Assembly (NCBI GenBank): GCA_022071955.1
Contig: JAJVIM010000015.1
Location: 186,001 to 250,000 of the forward strand
Direction: 5' to 3'
DNA length: 64,000 nt
Origin: Anaerolineae bacterium
GTDB lineage: Bacteria > Chloroflexota > Anaerolineae > 4572-78 > J111
The position numbers and the translations under genes are program-made. The number at the start of each line of letters is the position of its first letter. The stretch's first letter is position 1. This document shows, piece after piece, positions 37,001-44,011 of this stretch. Below the pieces are notes generated by a model. That model saw only the letters and a list, made by a program, of their open reading frames with translations, was not told the origin of the DNA and ran no database searches.

Positions 37001-40000
37001 GGCCGCGGGCCAGGTTGAACGGGGCAAACGACTCGGCGGCGATGCGGCGGCGGGCGATGGTTGGCTGCTGCTCCGCCGAAAATTCGGCCAGGCTGTCTGC
37101 CGGCAGCGAAACCGGCTGCGGCGGCAAAATTTGCTGGGCCGGCGTGCCGTCGCGGTCAACAAAAACGGTGCGCAGGGTCTCGTGGCGCTCAGCCAGGGTG
37201 GTCAGGCTGTGTTCCAGAGCCGGCACGGCCAGCGGGCCGGTAAGGGTGTAGGCGGCGACAATGTGATAAGCCGGGCTGCTGGGGTTGAGCTGGTGAACAA
37301 ACCACAACCCCTGCTGGGCAAACGATAGCGGCAGCGCGCCGGTACGGGGCAGGGGGCACAGGGCCAGGGCAGCCATTTTGGGCGCGGCGTCAATGTGACC
37401 GGCCGTTTGGGCCAGCGTTGGGGCATCGAATATGGTTTGCAGCGGCAGATCGATGCCGAAGGCTGTGTTGAGGCGCGAGACCAGTTGAATGGCCTTGAGC
37501 GAGTGGCCGCCCAAATCAAAAAAGTTGTCGGTGCGGCTGATGGGGCCGGCGGCCAGCAGATTGGCCCAAATGTTGGCCAGCGTGACCTCGGTGGCGGTTT
37601 GGGGCGGCTCGGCCGGCTCGCTGTCGCCGGTTGGCTGGCGGCTGGGGGCCGGCAACGCCCGGCGGTCGATTTTGCCATTGGGCAGTAGCGGCAGTTGCGG
37701 CAGGGGCACAAAAACCGAGGGAATCATTTCGGTGGGCAAAATATCGGCCAGAAAGCTGCGGAGCTGGCCGCTGGTGGGCGTGGTGTGGTTGCGCGGCACC
37801 AGATAGGCTACCAGCTCATTGTTGTGGCCGGTCACCAGCCCGTGCGCCACAGCCGGGTGGCGGGCCAGCGCGGCTTCGATTTCAGCCGGCTCCACCCGCA
37901 CGCCGCGAATTTTAAGCTGGTCATCCAGCCGGCCCAGATACTCAATCACGCCATCGGACCGAAAGCGGGCCAGATCGCCGGTCTTGTAAAGGGTGAGGGC
38001 TGACCCCCTTGCAGGGGGCAGGGGATGGAGGATGGAGTCAGCCCGTTTTTCTTCCGCATTCACCCTTCCGCCTTCATCTTTAATAAAGGGGTTGGCGATG
38101 AATTTTTGGCCGGTCAGCACCGGCCGGTTGAGGTAGCCGCGAGCCAATTGCACCCCGCCAATATGCAGTTGACCGGGCACGCCCACCGGCACCGGTTCCA
38201 GATGCTCATCCAAAATAAAAAGCTGGGTGTTGGCTACCGGGCGACCAATCGGCACGGTCTCGCCGGGATCGGCCGGATCGCACTCCCAGTACGAAACATC
38301 GATGGCGGCTTCGGTGGGGCCGTACAGGTTGTGCAGTTTGGCGCGAAGCTGCTCAAAAAAACGACGCTGCACGTCAATTGGCAGAGCCTCGCCGCTGGCA
38401 AAAACCTGCCGCAGCGAGTCGCAGCCGGCCGCGCCGGGAGTGTCGAGAAAGAGTCGCAGCATCGACGGCACAAAATGAACGGTGGTGATCTTCCGGGACT
38501 GGATGGTGTGCAGCAGGTAGCGGTTGTCTTTGTGGCCGTTGGGCCGGGCCACCACCAACCGCGCCCCTACCATAAGCGGCCAGAAAAATTCCCAAACCGA
38601 AACATCAAAGGTGAAGGGCGTTTTTTGCAGCACCCGGTCGGCGGCGGTGAGGCGGTAGGCAGACTGCATCCACAGCAGCCGGTTGAGCAAGCCGCGGTGG
38701 GTGTTCATCACCCCTTTGGGCTGGCCGGAGGAGCCGGAGGTGAAAATAGTGTAGGCCAGATTCTCCGGCGCGGCGAGGCCGGGCGGGTTGTGGCCGGGAA
38801 ACGGGGCGATGGTTTCGGCCCAGTCAATATCCAGACAGAGGACCCGCGTGCCGGCGGCAGGCAGTTTTGGCGCAAATTGGGCCTGGGTCAGCAGCACCGC
38901 CGCCTGAGCCTGGGCCAGCATGGCCGCGATGCGTTCGGCGGGATAGGCCGGGTCGATGGGCAGGTAGGCTCCGCCGGCTTTGACGATGGCCAGCAGGCCG
39001 ATAACCAGCTCCAGCGAACGTTCCGCGGCGATGGGTACCAGACTGTCTGGCCCCACCCCCAGCGAACGCAGCGCGTGGGCCAGTTGGTTGGCCCGCCGGT
39101 TGAGTTCGGTGTAAGTGAGGTGCCGGCCTTCAAATTCAACCGCAATGGCTTGCGGTATTTGCCGGGCCTGTTCTTCGATATAATGGTGAACCAATCGGTC
39201 TTGCGGGTAATCCCGGCCGGTGTCGTTCCACGTTTCCAGAATCTGGCGACGTTCGGCGGCGGTGAGCAGCGGCAGGTGGGCGATGGCCTGCTGCGGCTGG
39301 CGAGCCATCGCCGTGAGAAGCGTTTGCAGGTGGCCCAGCATGCGGCCGATGGTATCGGCATCGAACCGGGCCTGGTTGTAGGTGATTTTGAGCGCCAGCT
39401 CCGGGCCAGCGTAGCCGTTGAGGGTAAGCGGGTAACCGGTCTGCTCCAGCAGTTCGAGCTGCTGCGCCGCCCACCACTCGTCCGTGGTGCAGAGCATCTG
39501 CTCCAGCAGGTAATTTTCAAACACCACCAGGCTTTCAAACAGGGTCTGGCCGGCCGGCACGTCGCTCCAGCTTTGAATATCGACCAGCGGCACGTGGATG
39601 TGGCCCTGACGGCGCAGTTGGAGCAGGTGATCGCGCAGACGGCGCAGCCACGCTTCAACGCTCAGTTGCGGCGAAACCGCGCTGCGTACCGGCACGGTGT
39701 TGATCAGCGGGCCGATAATGGCTTCGGCGTTGGGCACGGTTTGCTGGCGGCACGAGAGGGTGGTGCCAACCAGAATATCGGTGTGGCCGCTGTAGCGGTG
39801 CAGCAGCAGCGTCCACGCGCCCAGCACCAGCGTGTAAAGCGATAACCGCTGTTGGCCGGAAAAGGTGCGCAGCTCTTCGGTGAGCGTCTCCGACAGCCAG
39901 ATTTCCTGCGAAGCGTAAACCGGCGGCTGGCCGGGGCGGGCGCGGTCAACGGTGAGCGGGGTGGCGGCGGCAAAGCCTTGCAGGTTGTTGCGCCAAAACT

Positions 40001-40589
40001 GCTGCGAGGCGTCGAAGTTTTGCCGCTCCAGCCAGCCAACGTATTCCCGAAACGGTGCGGGCGCTGGCAGCGCGGCAGGCTGGCCGCTGCGCAGGCTGTG
40101 ATACAGGGCAAACAGCTCTTCCAGCAGCAGCGGGAAACAGCGGCCATCGATCAAAATATGGTGAATGGTCCACACACAGCGGTAGTCGGTATCACTCAGT
40201 TGAAACAGATCAACCCGCAATAGCGGCGGCTGGCTCAGATTGAACCCTTCGCGGCGGCTCCACTCAAGTTCCGCGTCGATAATTTGTTGTTGTTCGGCGG
40301 GCGGCTGCCGGCGCAGGTCGTGCCGGGCAAAGGGCAGGTCGATGGCGTTGGCCACGGTTTGCTGCGGCGCATCGAGGCCCTGCCAGTTGAAAGCGGTGCG
40401 CAATGCGCTGTGGCGGGCCAGCAATTGCTGCCAGGCTTGCCGGAACAGGTCGACATCAACGGCTTCGGCCAGCGATACCACCAGTTGTTCGATATCGGTG
40501 CCGGCGTGCGGTTCTTTGAGATAGTGGAACAGCATGCCCATTTGTACCGGCGACAGCGGATAGGCGGACTCACTGCGGTCTGGATTCAT
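34065..40589 (-). CDS. Non-ribosomal peptide synthetase, C-A(Ser)-PCP-C-A(Gln)-PCP
   Basis: 2174 residues, two modules. The first C domain (~10-440) starts YPLSPVQMGMLFHYL and has HHILIDG near 140; as the first domain of the line it may take an acyl starter. A1 has FTSGSSGQPKG near 620 and code DVWHFSLID, a match to serine. PCP1 has GGHSLKA near 1030. C2 has HHIIFDG near 1220. A2 has YTSGSTGQPKG near 1691 and code DAQDLGMVD, close to the glutamine code DAQDLGVVD. PCP2 has GGHSLLA near 2095. There are no epimerase or methylation domains. Both A domains carry the repeat insertion before YKTGDL. The ATG at 40589 lies inside the end of the glycosyltransferase gene (20-base overlap). It hands the chain to the downstream synthetase. 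Confidence 0.93.
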   Translation of the reverse strand: MNPDRSESAYPLSPVQMGMLFHYLKEPHAGTDIEQLVVSLAEAVDVDLFRQAWQQLLARHSALRTAFNWQGLDAPQQTVANAIDLPFARHDLRRQPPAEQQQIIDAELEWSRREGFNLSQPPLLRVDLFQLSDTDYRCVWTIHHILIDGRCFPLLLEELFALYHSLRSGQPAALPAPAPFREYVGWLERQNFDASQQFWRNNLQGFAAATPLTVDRARPGQPPVYASQEIWLSETLTEELRTFSGQQRLSLYTLVLGAWTLLLHRYSGHTDILVGTTLSCRQQTVPNAEAIIGPLINTVPVRSAVSPQLSVEAWLRRLRDHLLQLRRQGHIHVPLVDIQSWSDVPAGQTLFESLVVFENYLLEQMLCTTDEWWAAQQLELLEQTGYPLTLNGYAGPELALKITYNQARFDADTIGRMLGHLQTLLTAMARQPQQAIAHLPLLTAAERRQILETWNDTGRDYPQDRLVHHYIEEQARQIPQAIAVEFEGRHLTYTELNRRANQLAHALRSLGVGPDSLVPIAAERSLELVIGLLAIVKAGGAYLPIDPAYPAERIAAMLAQAQAAVLLTQAQFAPKLPAAGTRVLCLDIDWAETIAPFPGHNPPGLAAPENLAYTIFTSGSSGQPKGVMNTHRGLLNRLLWMQSAYRLTAADRVLQKTPFTFDVSVWEFFWPLMVGARLVVARPNGHKDNRYLLHTIQSRKITTVHFVPSMLRLFLDTPGAAGCDSLRQVFASGEALPIDVQRRFFEQLRAKLHNLYGPTEAAIDVSYWECDPADPGETVPIGRPVANTQLFILDEHLEPVPVGVPGQLHIGGVQLARGYLNRPVLTGQKFIANPFIKDEGGRVNAEEKRADSILHPLPPARGSALTLYKTGDLARFRSDGVIEYLGRLDDQLKIRGVRVEPAEIEAALARHPAVAHGLVTGHNNELVAYLVPRNHTTPTSGQLRSFLADILPTEMIPSVFVPLPQLPLLPNGKIDRRALPAPSRQPTGDSEPAEPPQTATEVTLANIWANLLAAGPISRTDNFFDLGGHSLKAIQLVSRLNTAFGIDLPLQTIFDAPTLAQTAGHIDAAPKMAALALCPLPRTGALPLSFAQQGLWFVHQLNPSSPAYHIVAAYTLTGPLAVPALEHSLTTLAERHETLRTVFVDRDGTPAQQILPPQPVSLPADSLAEFSAEQQPTIARRRIAAESFAPFNLARGPLWRVGLLQLAPNAHILYFIFHHIIFDGWSLAVFQRELAALYQAHTAGGDAALPALAVQYADIAAWQRNLLDSSHIFPLTDFWAKQLAGAPGQLSLPISRQRPPTQTFNGRRQPLQINADLADALRHLARCHNATLFAILLAAFKVLLFRYTDQTDLVVGVPAANRSRPELEHVIGLLVNMLPVRSRFAAEATFAELLQTVRDSLRTAQAHQDLPFEKVVEILQPARTTDSSPLFQITFTLQDAADQQLALPELAVTPLPIEPCAVRFDLELYLWDTPTGLSGHFVYNTDLFDPADVARLAVHFERLLAAFADNPALPVAGAPLLSPTEELQLRHWNDTAANFAGGCVFHRLFEAQVERAPEAVAVVCAGEQVTYRQLNQQANRLARHLQTLGVGPETPVGLCAERSVDMVAGLLAILKAGGAYVPLDPAYPAERLDYILANTAIPVVLTQPHLRAKFSAGPAAVAELQPDAGLPADNLPGDISPQQLAYILYTSGSTGQPKGAMIEQQALGNLIHSLQQVIYARHSVAPLRITVNAPLAFDASIQQLGMLAYGHTLVVVPQAIRHDGGALLDFLKQQQIDGFDCVPSQLKLLLAAGLLDRPGWRPKLALVGGEAIDPHTWQQLRRATATQFYNMYGLTECAVDSVVCHINAQSELPVIGRPLPNTTCHILDRRGQPLPVGVPGELHLGGAGLARGYINRPHLTAEKFIPNPFIKDEGGRQKAEEKRAEVSPQPSSFTLYKTGDLARYRPDGSIEFLGRLDHQLKLRGYRIEPGEIEAALQSHPGVKTAVVTARQERLEAYILPGQQPAPTPAELRAFLKQKLPDFMIPGQFIPLAALPLTPNGKIDRQGLPASPTSQPPPDSLLPQNPLEKAIALVWADVLELRQVGLHENFFDLGGHSLLATRLITQLRQVFNIDIPLRCIFEAPTVAEFAAAVTETHPNPAQLEKIARLYNRIRAMPASAVQQALREKRTEREKL
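34791..34865. repeat. In-frame repeat element in NRPS adenylation domain 2
   Basis: A shorter copy of the element at 31.4 kb: GGGTGAAGGATGAG units, a perfect GGGCTGA-CT-TCAGCCC hairpin at 34807-34822, then CTTCCGC, CTTCTGC, CTTCCAC, CTTCATC heptamers. It is translated as IKDEGGRQKAEEKRAEVSPQ and lies exactly between NPF and LYKTGDLARY. Confidence 0.8.
37990..38090. repeat. In-frame repeat element in NRPS adenylation domain 1
   Basis: A third copy. GGGCTGA (37997-38003) and TCAGCCC (38038-38044) here enclose an extra CCCCCTTGCAGGGGG hairpin and GGATGGA units. The CCCGTTTTTCTTCCGC and CCTTCATC segments match the other copies. It lies again between NPF and LYKTGDLARF and keeps the frame open. 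Confidence 0.8.
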
Positions 40590-41919
40590 AGTCAATCTCT
40601 CTTGAAAATTTCAGTAACAGGGTGGCGGCAAACATCATCAGCCAGGGCATCAGCGGAAAATGAAAGCGGCTTTCGCCAAAAGTGAGCAGGTGGATGAGCG
40701 TAAAGTACAGGCAGAGCCACAGCCCCAACAGCGGAATGGGCGTTTGGCGGCGCGCTCGCCACAGGTTGAGCAACGCCAGCCCGCCGGCGACCAGCACGCC
40801 AGCGTAATAGAGCTGCGCCCCAATTTTCAGGGCGGCAAACCAGCGGCGGCCGTGGTCGGTCAGGTTCAGCCCGTATTCATTCCAGAACACGCCGCGAATA
40901 TCCTTGCCGTACAAATACCACAGCTTGGCCGGCCACAGCGCCAGCGTTTCCAGTGGGTGCGATTGCATGTAAGCCAGCGCCAGCGTCTGAGCCTGGCGGT
41001 TGCGTTCGGCCTCGCCGGGGATGGCGCTGAACTGGTCGATCATTGCCTGAGTCAGGCTGTAACCCCCGGTTGCCTGCGGGTTGTTGCCCAGATACAGGTT
41101 GTAGCCGGCGTTGTTGGCGATGAATACAAATTGGTCAAAGGCCCGGTAATTTCTGATGAGCCAGGGCAGCAGGGTCAATCCCAAAGCCAGATAAAGCAGG
41201 ATGGCGTGCCTGCCGCCGAATTTTTGGCGCGGAGGGTGCCAGCGCAGAGCCAGCAAGCAAAGCGCCGGCAGGGCGATAGCCTGCGGTTTAACCAGGCAGG
41301 CCAGCCCAAACACAACCCCGGCGGCCAGCATCGACCCCGCGCCAGGGCGCGTTAGCAGCAACGCCACACCCAGCAGCAGCAAAAACAAAAACAGAATTTC
41401 GGCGGACAGCAGCGAACTGTAGGCAATGTGGTCGGGATAAAAACTGAGCAGCAGCAGCGTTCCGCCGGCTACCAGCCGTGAGGCGAACAGCCGCGCCGCT
41501 ATCCGGTACGATAACAGCAGCACCCCGGCCGAGAGCGCCACATTGGCCAGCTTGGCCGCCAGCAGCGACGGGCCGGTTGCTGTAAAAATGAGCGCCAGAA
41601 ATGCCGGGTAGCCCACCGGCCAGAAAGCCGTCGGCGTCCGGCCGCTCGCCGGTGACAGCAGCACGGGCGGAATCATATATTCGGGCCAATAGGTGGCGGC
41701 GGTCACGCTGTAGCCCTGGCCGCTGGTCAGTTCGCTGGCGCGCTCGTAGTACCAGCGAAAATCGCTGACCGGCTGCGGCGTTACCAGCGCCACCCACGCC
41801 AGCCGCAACACAATCGCCGCGCCGAGGCACAGCGGTACAAACGCGCGGTGGTTGATCAGCCGGGTTAAGCCTGCGCCAAAAACCAGAGCAGGTCGGCGGG
41901 ACCAGGTTTGCTCGATCAC
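40570..41919 (-). CDS. Polytopic membrane glycosyltransferase (GT39/ArnT-like)
   Basis: About 449 residues with some ten hydrophobic segments. The first extracytoplasmic loop has the Asp-containing motif TPQPVSDFRWYYERASEL, as in lipid-linked-sugar transferases of the PMT/ArnT/GT39 class. The sequence GYPAFLALIFTATGPS and NYRAFDQFVFIANNAGYNLYLGNNP are typical of the family. These use polyprenyl-phosphate sugars to glycosylate proteins or lipids outside the membrane. The start is taken as GTG at 41919, overlapping the TGA of the DUF11 gene (GTGA); the longer open frame upstream is Arg/His-rich and not protein-like. Its end overlaps the first NRPS gene by 20 bases. Confidence 0.82.
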   Translation of the reverse strand: MIEQTWSRRPALVFGAGLTRLINHRAFVPLCLGAAIVLRLAWVALVTPQPVSDFRWYYERASELTSGQGYSVTAATYWPEYMIPPVLLSPASGRTPTAFWPVGYPAFLALIFTATGPSLLAAKLANVALSAGVLLLSYRIAARLFASRLVAGGTLLLLSFYPDHIAYSSLLSAEILFLFLLLLGVALLLTRPGAGSMLAAGVVFGLACLVKPQAIALPALCLLALRWHPPRQKFGGRHAILLYLALGLTLLPWLIRNYRAFDQFVFIANNAGYNLYLGNNPQATGGYSLTQAMIDQFSAIPGEAERNRQAQTLALAYMQSHPLETLALWPAKLWYLYGKDIRGVFWNEYGLNLTDHGRRWFAALKIGAQLYYAGVLVAGGLALLNLWRARRQTPIPLLGLWLCLYFTLIHLLTFGESRFHFPLMPWLMMFAATLLLKFSREIDYESRPQ

Positions 41920-42482
41920 TTGAGCACAAGCGGCAGGTAGATGAACAGATTGCCGGGAGCCGGGGCCGGGCCGATGACGGTGGTCGCGGTGGCCGTGTTG
42001 TTGTCCGGGTTGGCGTCGTTGGTGGTAAAGCTGGTTACATAGGCCATATTTACAACAGGATCGCCGGCAACGGTGGTCACCACCAGAGTGGCGGTAACGG
42101 TGGCGCTGCTGGAAATTGCGCCCACGTTGCACACCACAATCACCGTGCCGTGACAACTGCCCTGGCTGGCAAACGCCATGTTAAGGCTGACATCGTCCGG
42201 CAGGGCGTCGGTCAGAATGGCATCGGTCACGTCGCTGGGGCCGTAGTTGGTGATGACCAGGGTGTAGGTGAGCGGCATGCCGGCCGGTACCGGGCTGGGT
42301 GCGGCGGTTTTGCTCAATGCCAGATCCGCCGCCGGCGGGATGGTACCGCCCTGCGCGCGGGGAAGCTGGCTGGGCCAGCGCTCGGCCAGGTTATCGGTGT
42401 CAAACAGGGCGTGACCGGTGGATAGCATCACTCCGGCCACAATCGCAGGGATTATCACCAGAACAAAGAAAAAGCGGGTCAT
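41916..42482 (-). CDS. Small secreted DUF11 protein with YLPL tail
   Basis: 188 residues. The signal peptide is FFFVLVIIPAIVAGVMLSTG. One DUF11 beta-sandwich follows: ADLALSKTAAPSPVPAGMPLTYTLVITNYGPSDVTDA (read in two parts), ending NPDNNTATATTVI. The final residues are FIYLPLVLK, the same kind of tail as in four larger secreted proteins here. AAGGA precedes the ATG at 42482. It is coupled to the following glycosyltransferase, for which it could be a secreted target; that is inference. Confidence 0.82.
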   Translation of the reverse strand: MTRFFFVLVIIPAIVAGVMLSTGHALFDTDNLAERWPSQLPRAQGGTIPPAADLALSKTAAPSPVPAGMPLTYTLVITNYGPSDVTDAILTDALPDDVSLNMAFASQGSCHGTVIVVCNVGAISSSATVTATLVVTTVAGDPVVNMAYVTSFTTNDANPDNNTATATTVIGPAPAPGNLFIYLPLVLK

Positions 42483-42536
42483 TGGGGTTTCCTTCGAAAA
42501 TAGGATGCAGAGGTCAGGAGCTGGAAATTTAAATTG

Positions 42537-42553
42537 TTTGCGACATTCGCAAA
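42537..42553. repeat. Short palindrome, 7-bp arms, 3-base loop
   Basis: TTTGCGA-CAT-TCGCAAA, just after the stop of the TMEM260-like gene. It is the weakest member of the 3-base-loop palindromes at gene ends. Confidence 0.4.
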
Positions 42554-42559
42554 TTCGCG

Positions 42560-44011
42560 CTATTCGTGATGAAAATTTGTTATATCATTAAAAGTGTACT
42601 GGAGCGGGGCCGCGCTGCGATTCCACCGGGTAAACTCTTCGAGGCTGCGGGTGGGAGTTCCGGCCGGGTCGGCCAGAAGCAGCCGGGGATGGGTCGCTTG
42701 CAGCGTGCGCCGGTACCAGTCAAAAGCCAGCAGGTTGGAGTTGACAATCGCCGTATCAGGCCGGAGATTGAGGCCGTATCGCCCGTACCACAGGGCAAAA
42801 GTGGCTGCATCATCTTCAACCAGAATGACGGCGTTGGCCGGCGCGGACTCCAGCTTTTGCCGGGCAAATTGCAGGGCGACGGTGTCGCGGCTCAGGTTTT
42901 GCTGCGGAAAGTTCAGCCCCAGCACCAGCAGCGGCAGCGCCAGCAGCGCCCAACCTGCCCCTCTTGGAATATGAATGTGCGCCGCCAGCGCCTGCCCCGC
43001 ATCGAACAGACCCCAGCCCAGCCAGATGGCCGCCAGCAGCAGTGCCGGCAGCAGGTAAACCACCGAGTCGGCGGTGTTGTAACTGAGGGCGTAGCCCACA
43101 AACAGCGCCGTCGAGACCAGCGAACCCATCGCCAGCCGGCGCTGCGCCTGCCACAGCCGGGTCAATCCCAGCAAGACTGGCGGCAGTCCCCACCAGCCCA
43201 ACCCGCCGCCGAGCAAACTCAAACTGCCGCTGGCCCGCGCCCACATGATACTGGCCGGCGCGGCCAGCAGATACGGGCGGTAAATCTGGGCCGTGACCAG
43301 CTCAAAAAAGCTGGCCCCGCTGGTGGCCGCGCCCCAGTTGACCGGCGGTTGGGTGCTGGCTCGCCAGGGGAGGAGCAGGTAAACGGCCAGTCCCGCGCCA
43401 AAAGCGGCCACCGCCGGCAGCAGCAGCGACCGGCGCCAGCGCAGGTTGAGCGCCGCCAAAAGCACCGGCAAAAATAGCAAAATCGAGAGGTGCGTGCCCA
43501 GGCTCAGCCCCAGAATTGCCGCCCACGTTGGCAGCAGCCAGCGCTGGTTACCGGGTGAGATTTGTAGCGCCAGCCACAGCAGCAGCGTCGCGGCCAGCGT
43601 CGTTACAGTGTACACTTCAGTGATGACGGCCTGCGACCAGAACAACGGGGTAAAAGCCAGCAGCAGCGCCGCCGTGGCCGCACACAAACCAGCCAGTTGA
43701 TAGTCGCCGTGCCGCGCCAACAATCGCCGCAGGATCAGGCCGATCAGCGCCACGGTTAGCGCCGCCGCCACCGCCGACAGCAGGTTGAGCCGGTAGGCCA
43801 CATCGCCAACGGGCAGGCGGACAAACAGACTGCCCAGCAGTAGGTAGGTGGGAAAACCCGGTGGGTGCGGCACGCCGCCCACGGCCACGGCGGCGGCCAG
43901 ATCGCCGCTGTCAGCGCCGTTGTTGCGCCATGTGATCGACGGGGCCAGGCTGAACCAGTAGACCGCCAGCGCGGCCAGACTCAGCGCGGCAAATAAAAAT
44001 CTTGGTCTCAT
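42560..44011 (-). CDS. DUF2723/TMEM260-like membrane glycosyltransferase
   Basis: 483 residues with about eleven hydrophobic helices. The N-terminal pattern APSITWRNNGADSGDLAAAV and GVPHPPGFPTYLLLGSLFVRLP is the signature of the DUF2723 family, whose eukaryotic relative TMEM260 is an O-mannosyltransferase; the D-S-G-D motif in the first loop is the likely catalytic site. The ATG at 44011 overlaps the stop of the glycosidase-like gene (ATGA). It probably glycosylates exported proteins from a lipid-linked sugar. Three DUF11 or Pro/Thr-rich secreted proteins in the same cluster are plausible substrates. Confidence 0.85.
   Translation of the reverse strand: MRPRFLFAALSLAALAVYWFSLAPSITWRNNGADSGDLAAAVAVGGVPHPPGFPTYLLLGSLFVRLPVGDVAYRLNLLSAVAAALTVALIGLILRRLLARHGDYQLAGLCAATAALLLAFTPLFWSQAVITEVYTVTTLAATLLLWLALQISPGNQRWLLPTWAAILGLSLGTHLSILLFLPVLLAALNLRWRRSLLLPAVAAFGAGLAVYLLLPWRASTQPPVNWGAATSGASFFELVTAQIYRPYLLAAPASIMWARASGSLSLLGGGLGWWGLPPVLLGLTRLWQAQRRLAMGSLVSTALFVGYALSYNTADSVVYLLPALLLAAIWLGWGLFDAGQALAAHIHIPRGAGWALLALPLLVLGLNFPQQNLSRDTVALQFARQKLESAPANAVILVEDDAATFALWYGRYGLNLRPDTAIVNSNLLAFDWYRRTLQATHPRLLLADPAGTPTRSLEEFTRWNRSAAPLQYTFNDITNFHHE

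Noticed and set aside
38025..39845. Long plus-strand open frame of 606 codons across the first NRPS module
   Set aside because: It lies antisense to clear adenylation and condensation motifs, has no recognisable domain, and is Gly/Arg/Gln-rich as expected of a GC-rich antisense frame.
41920..42156. N-terminal extension of the GT39-like glycosyltransferase
   Set aside because: The His/Arg-rich stretch is the shifted frame of the DUF11 gene. A GTG overlapping that gene's stop is the natural start.
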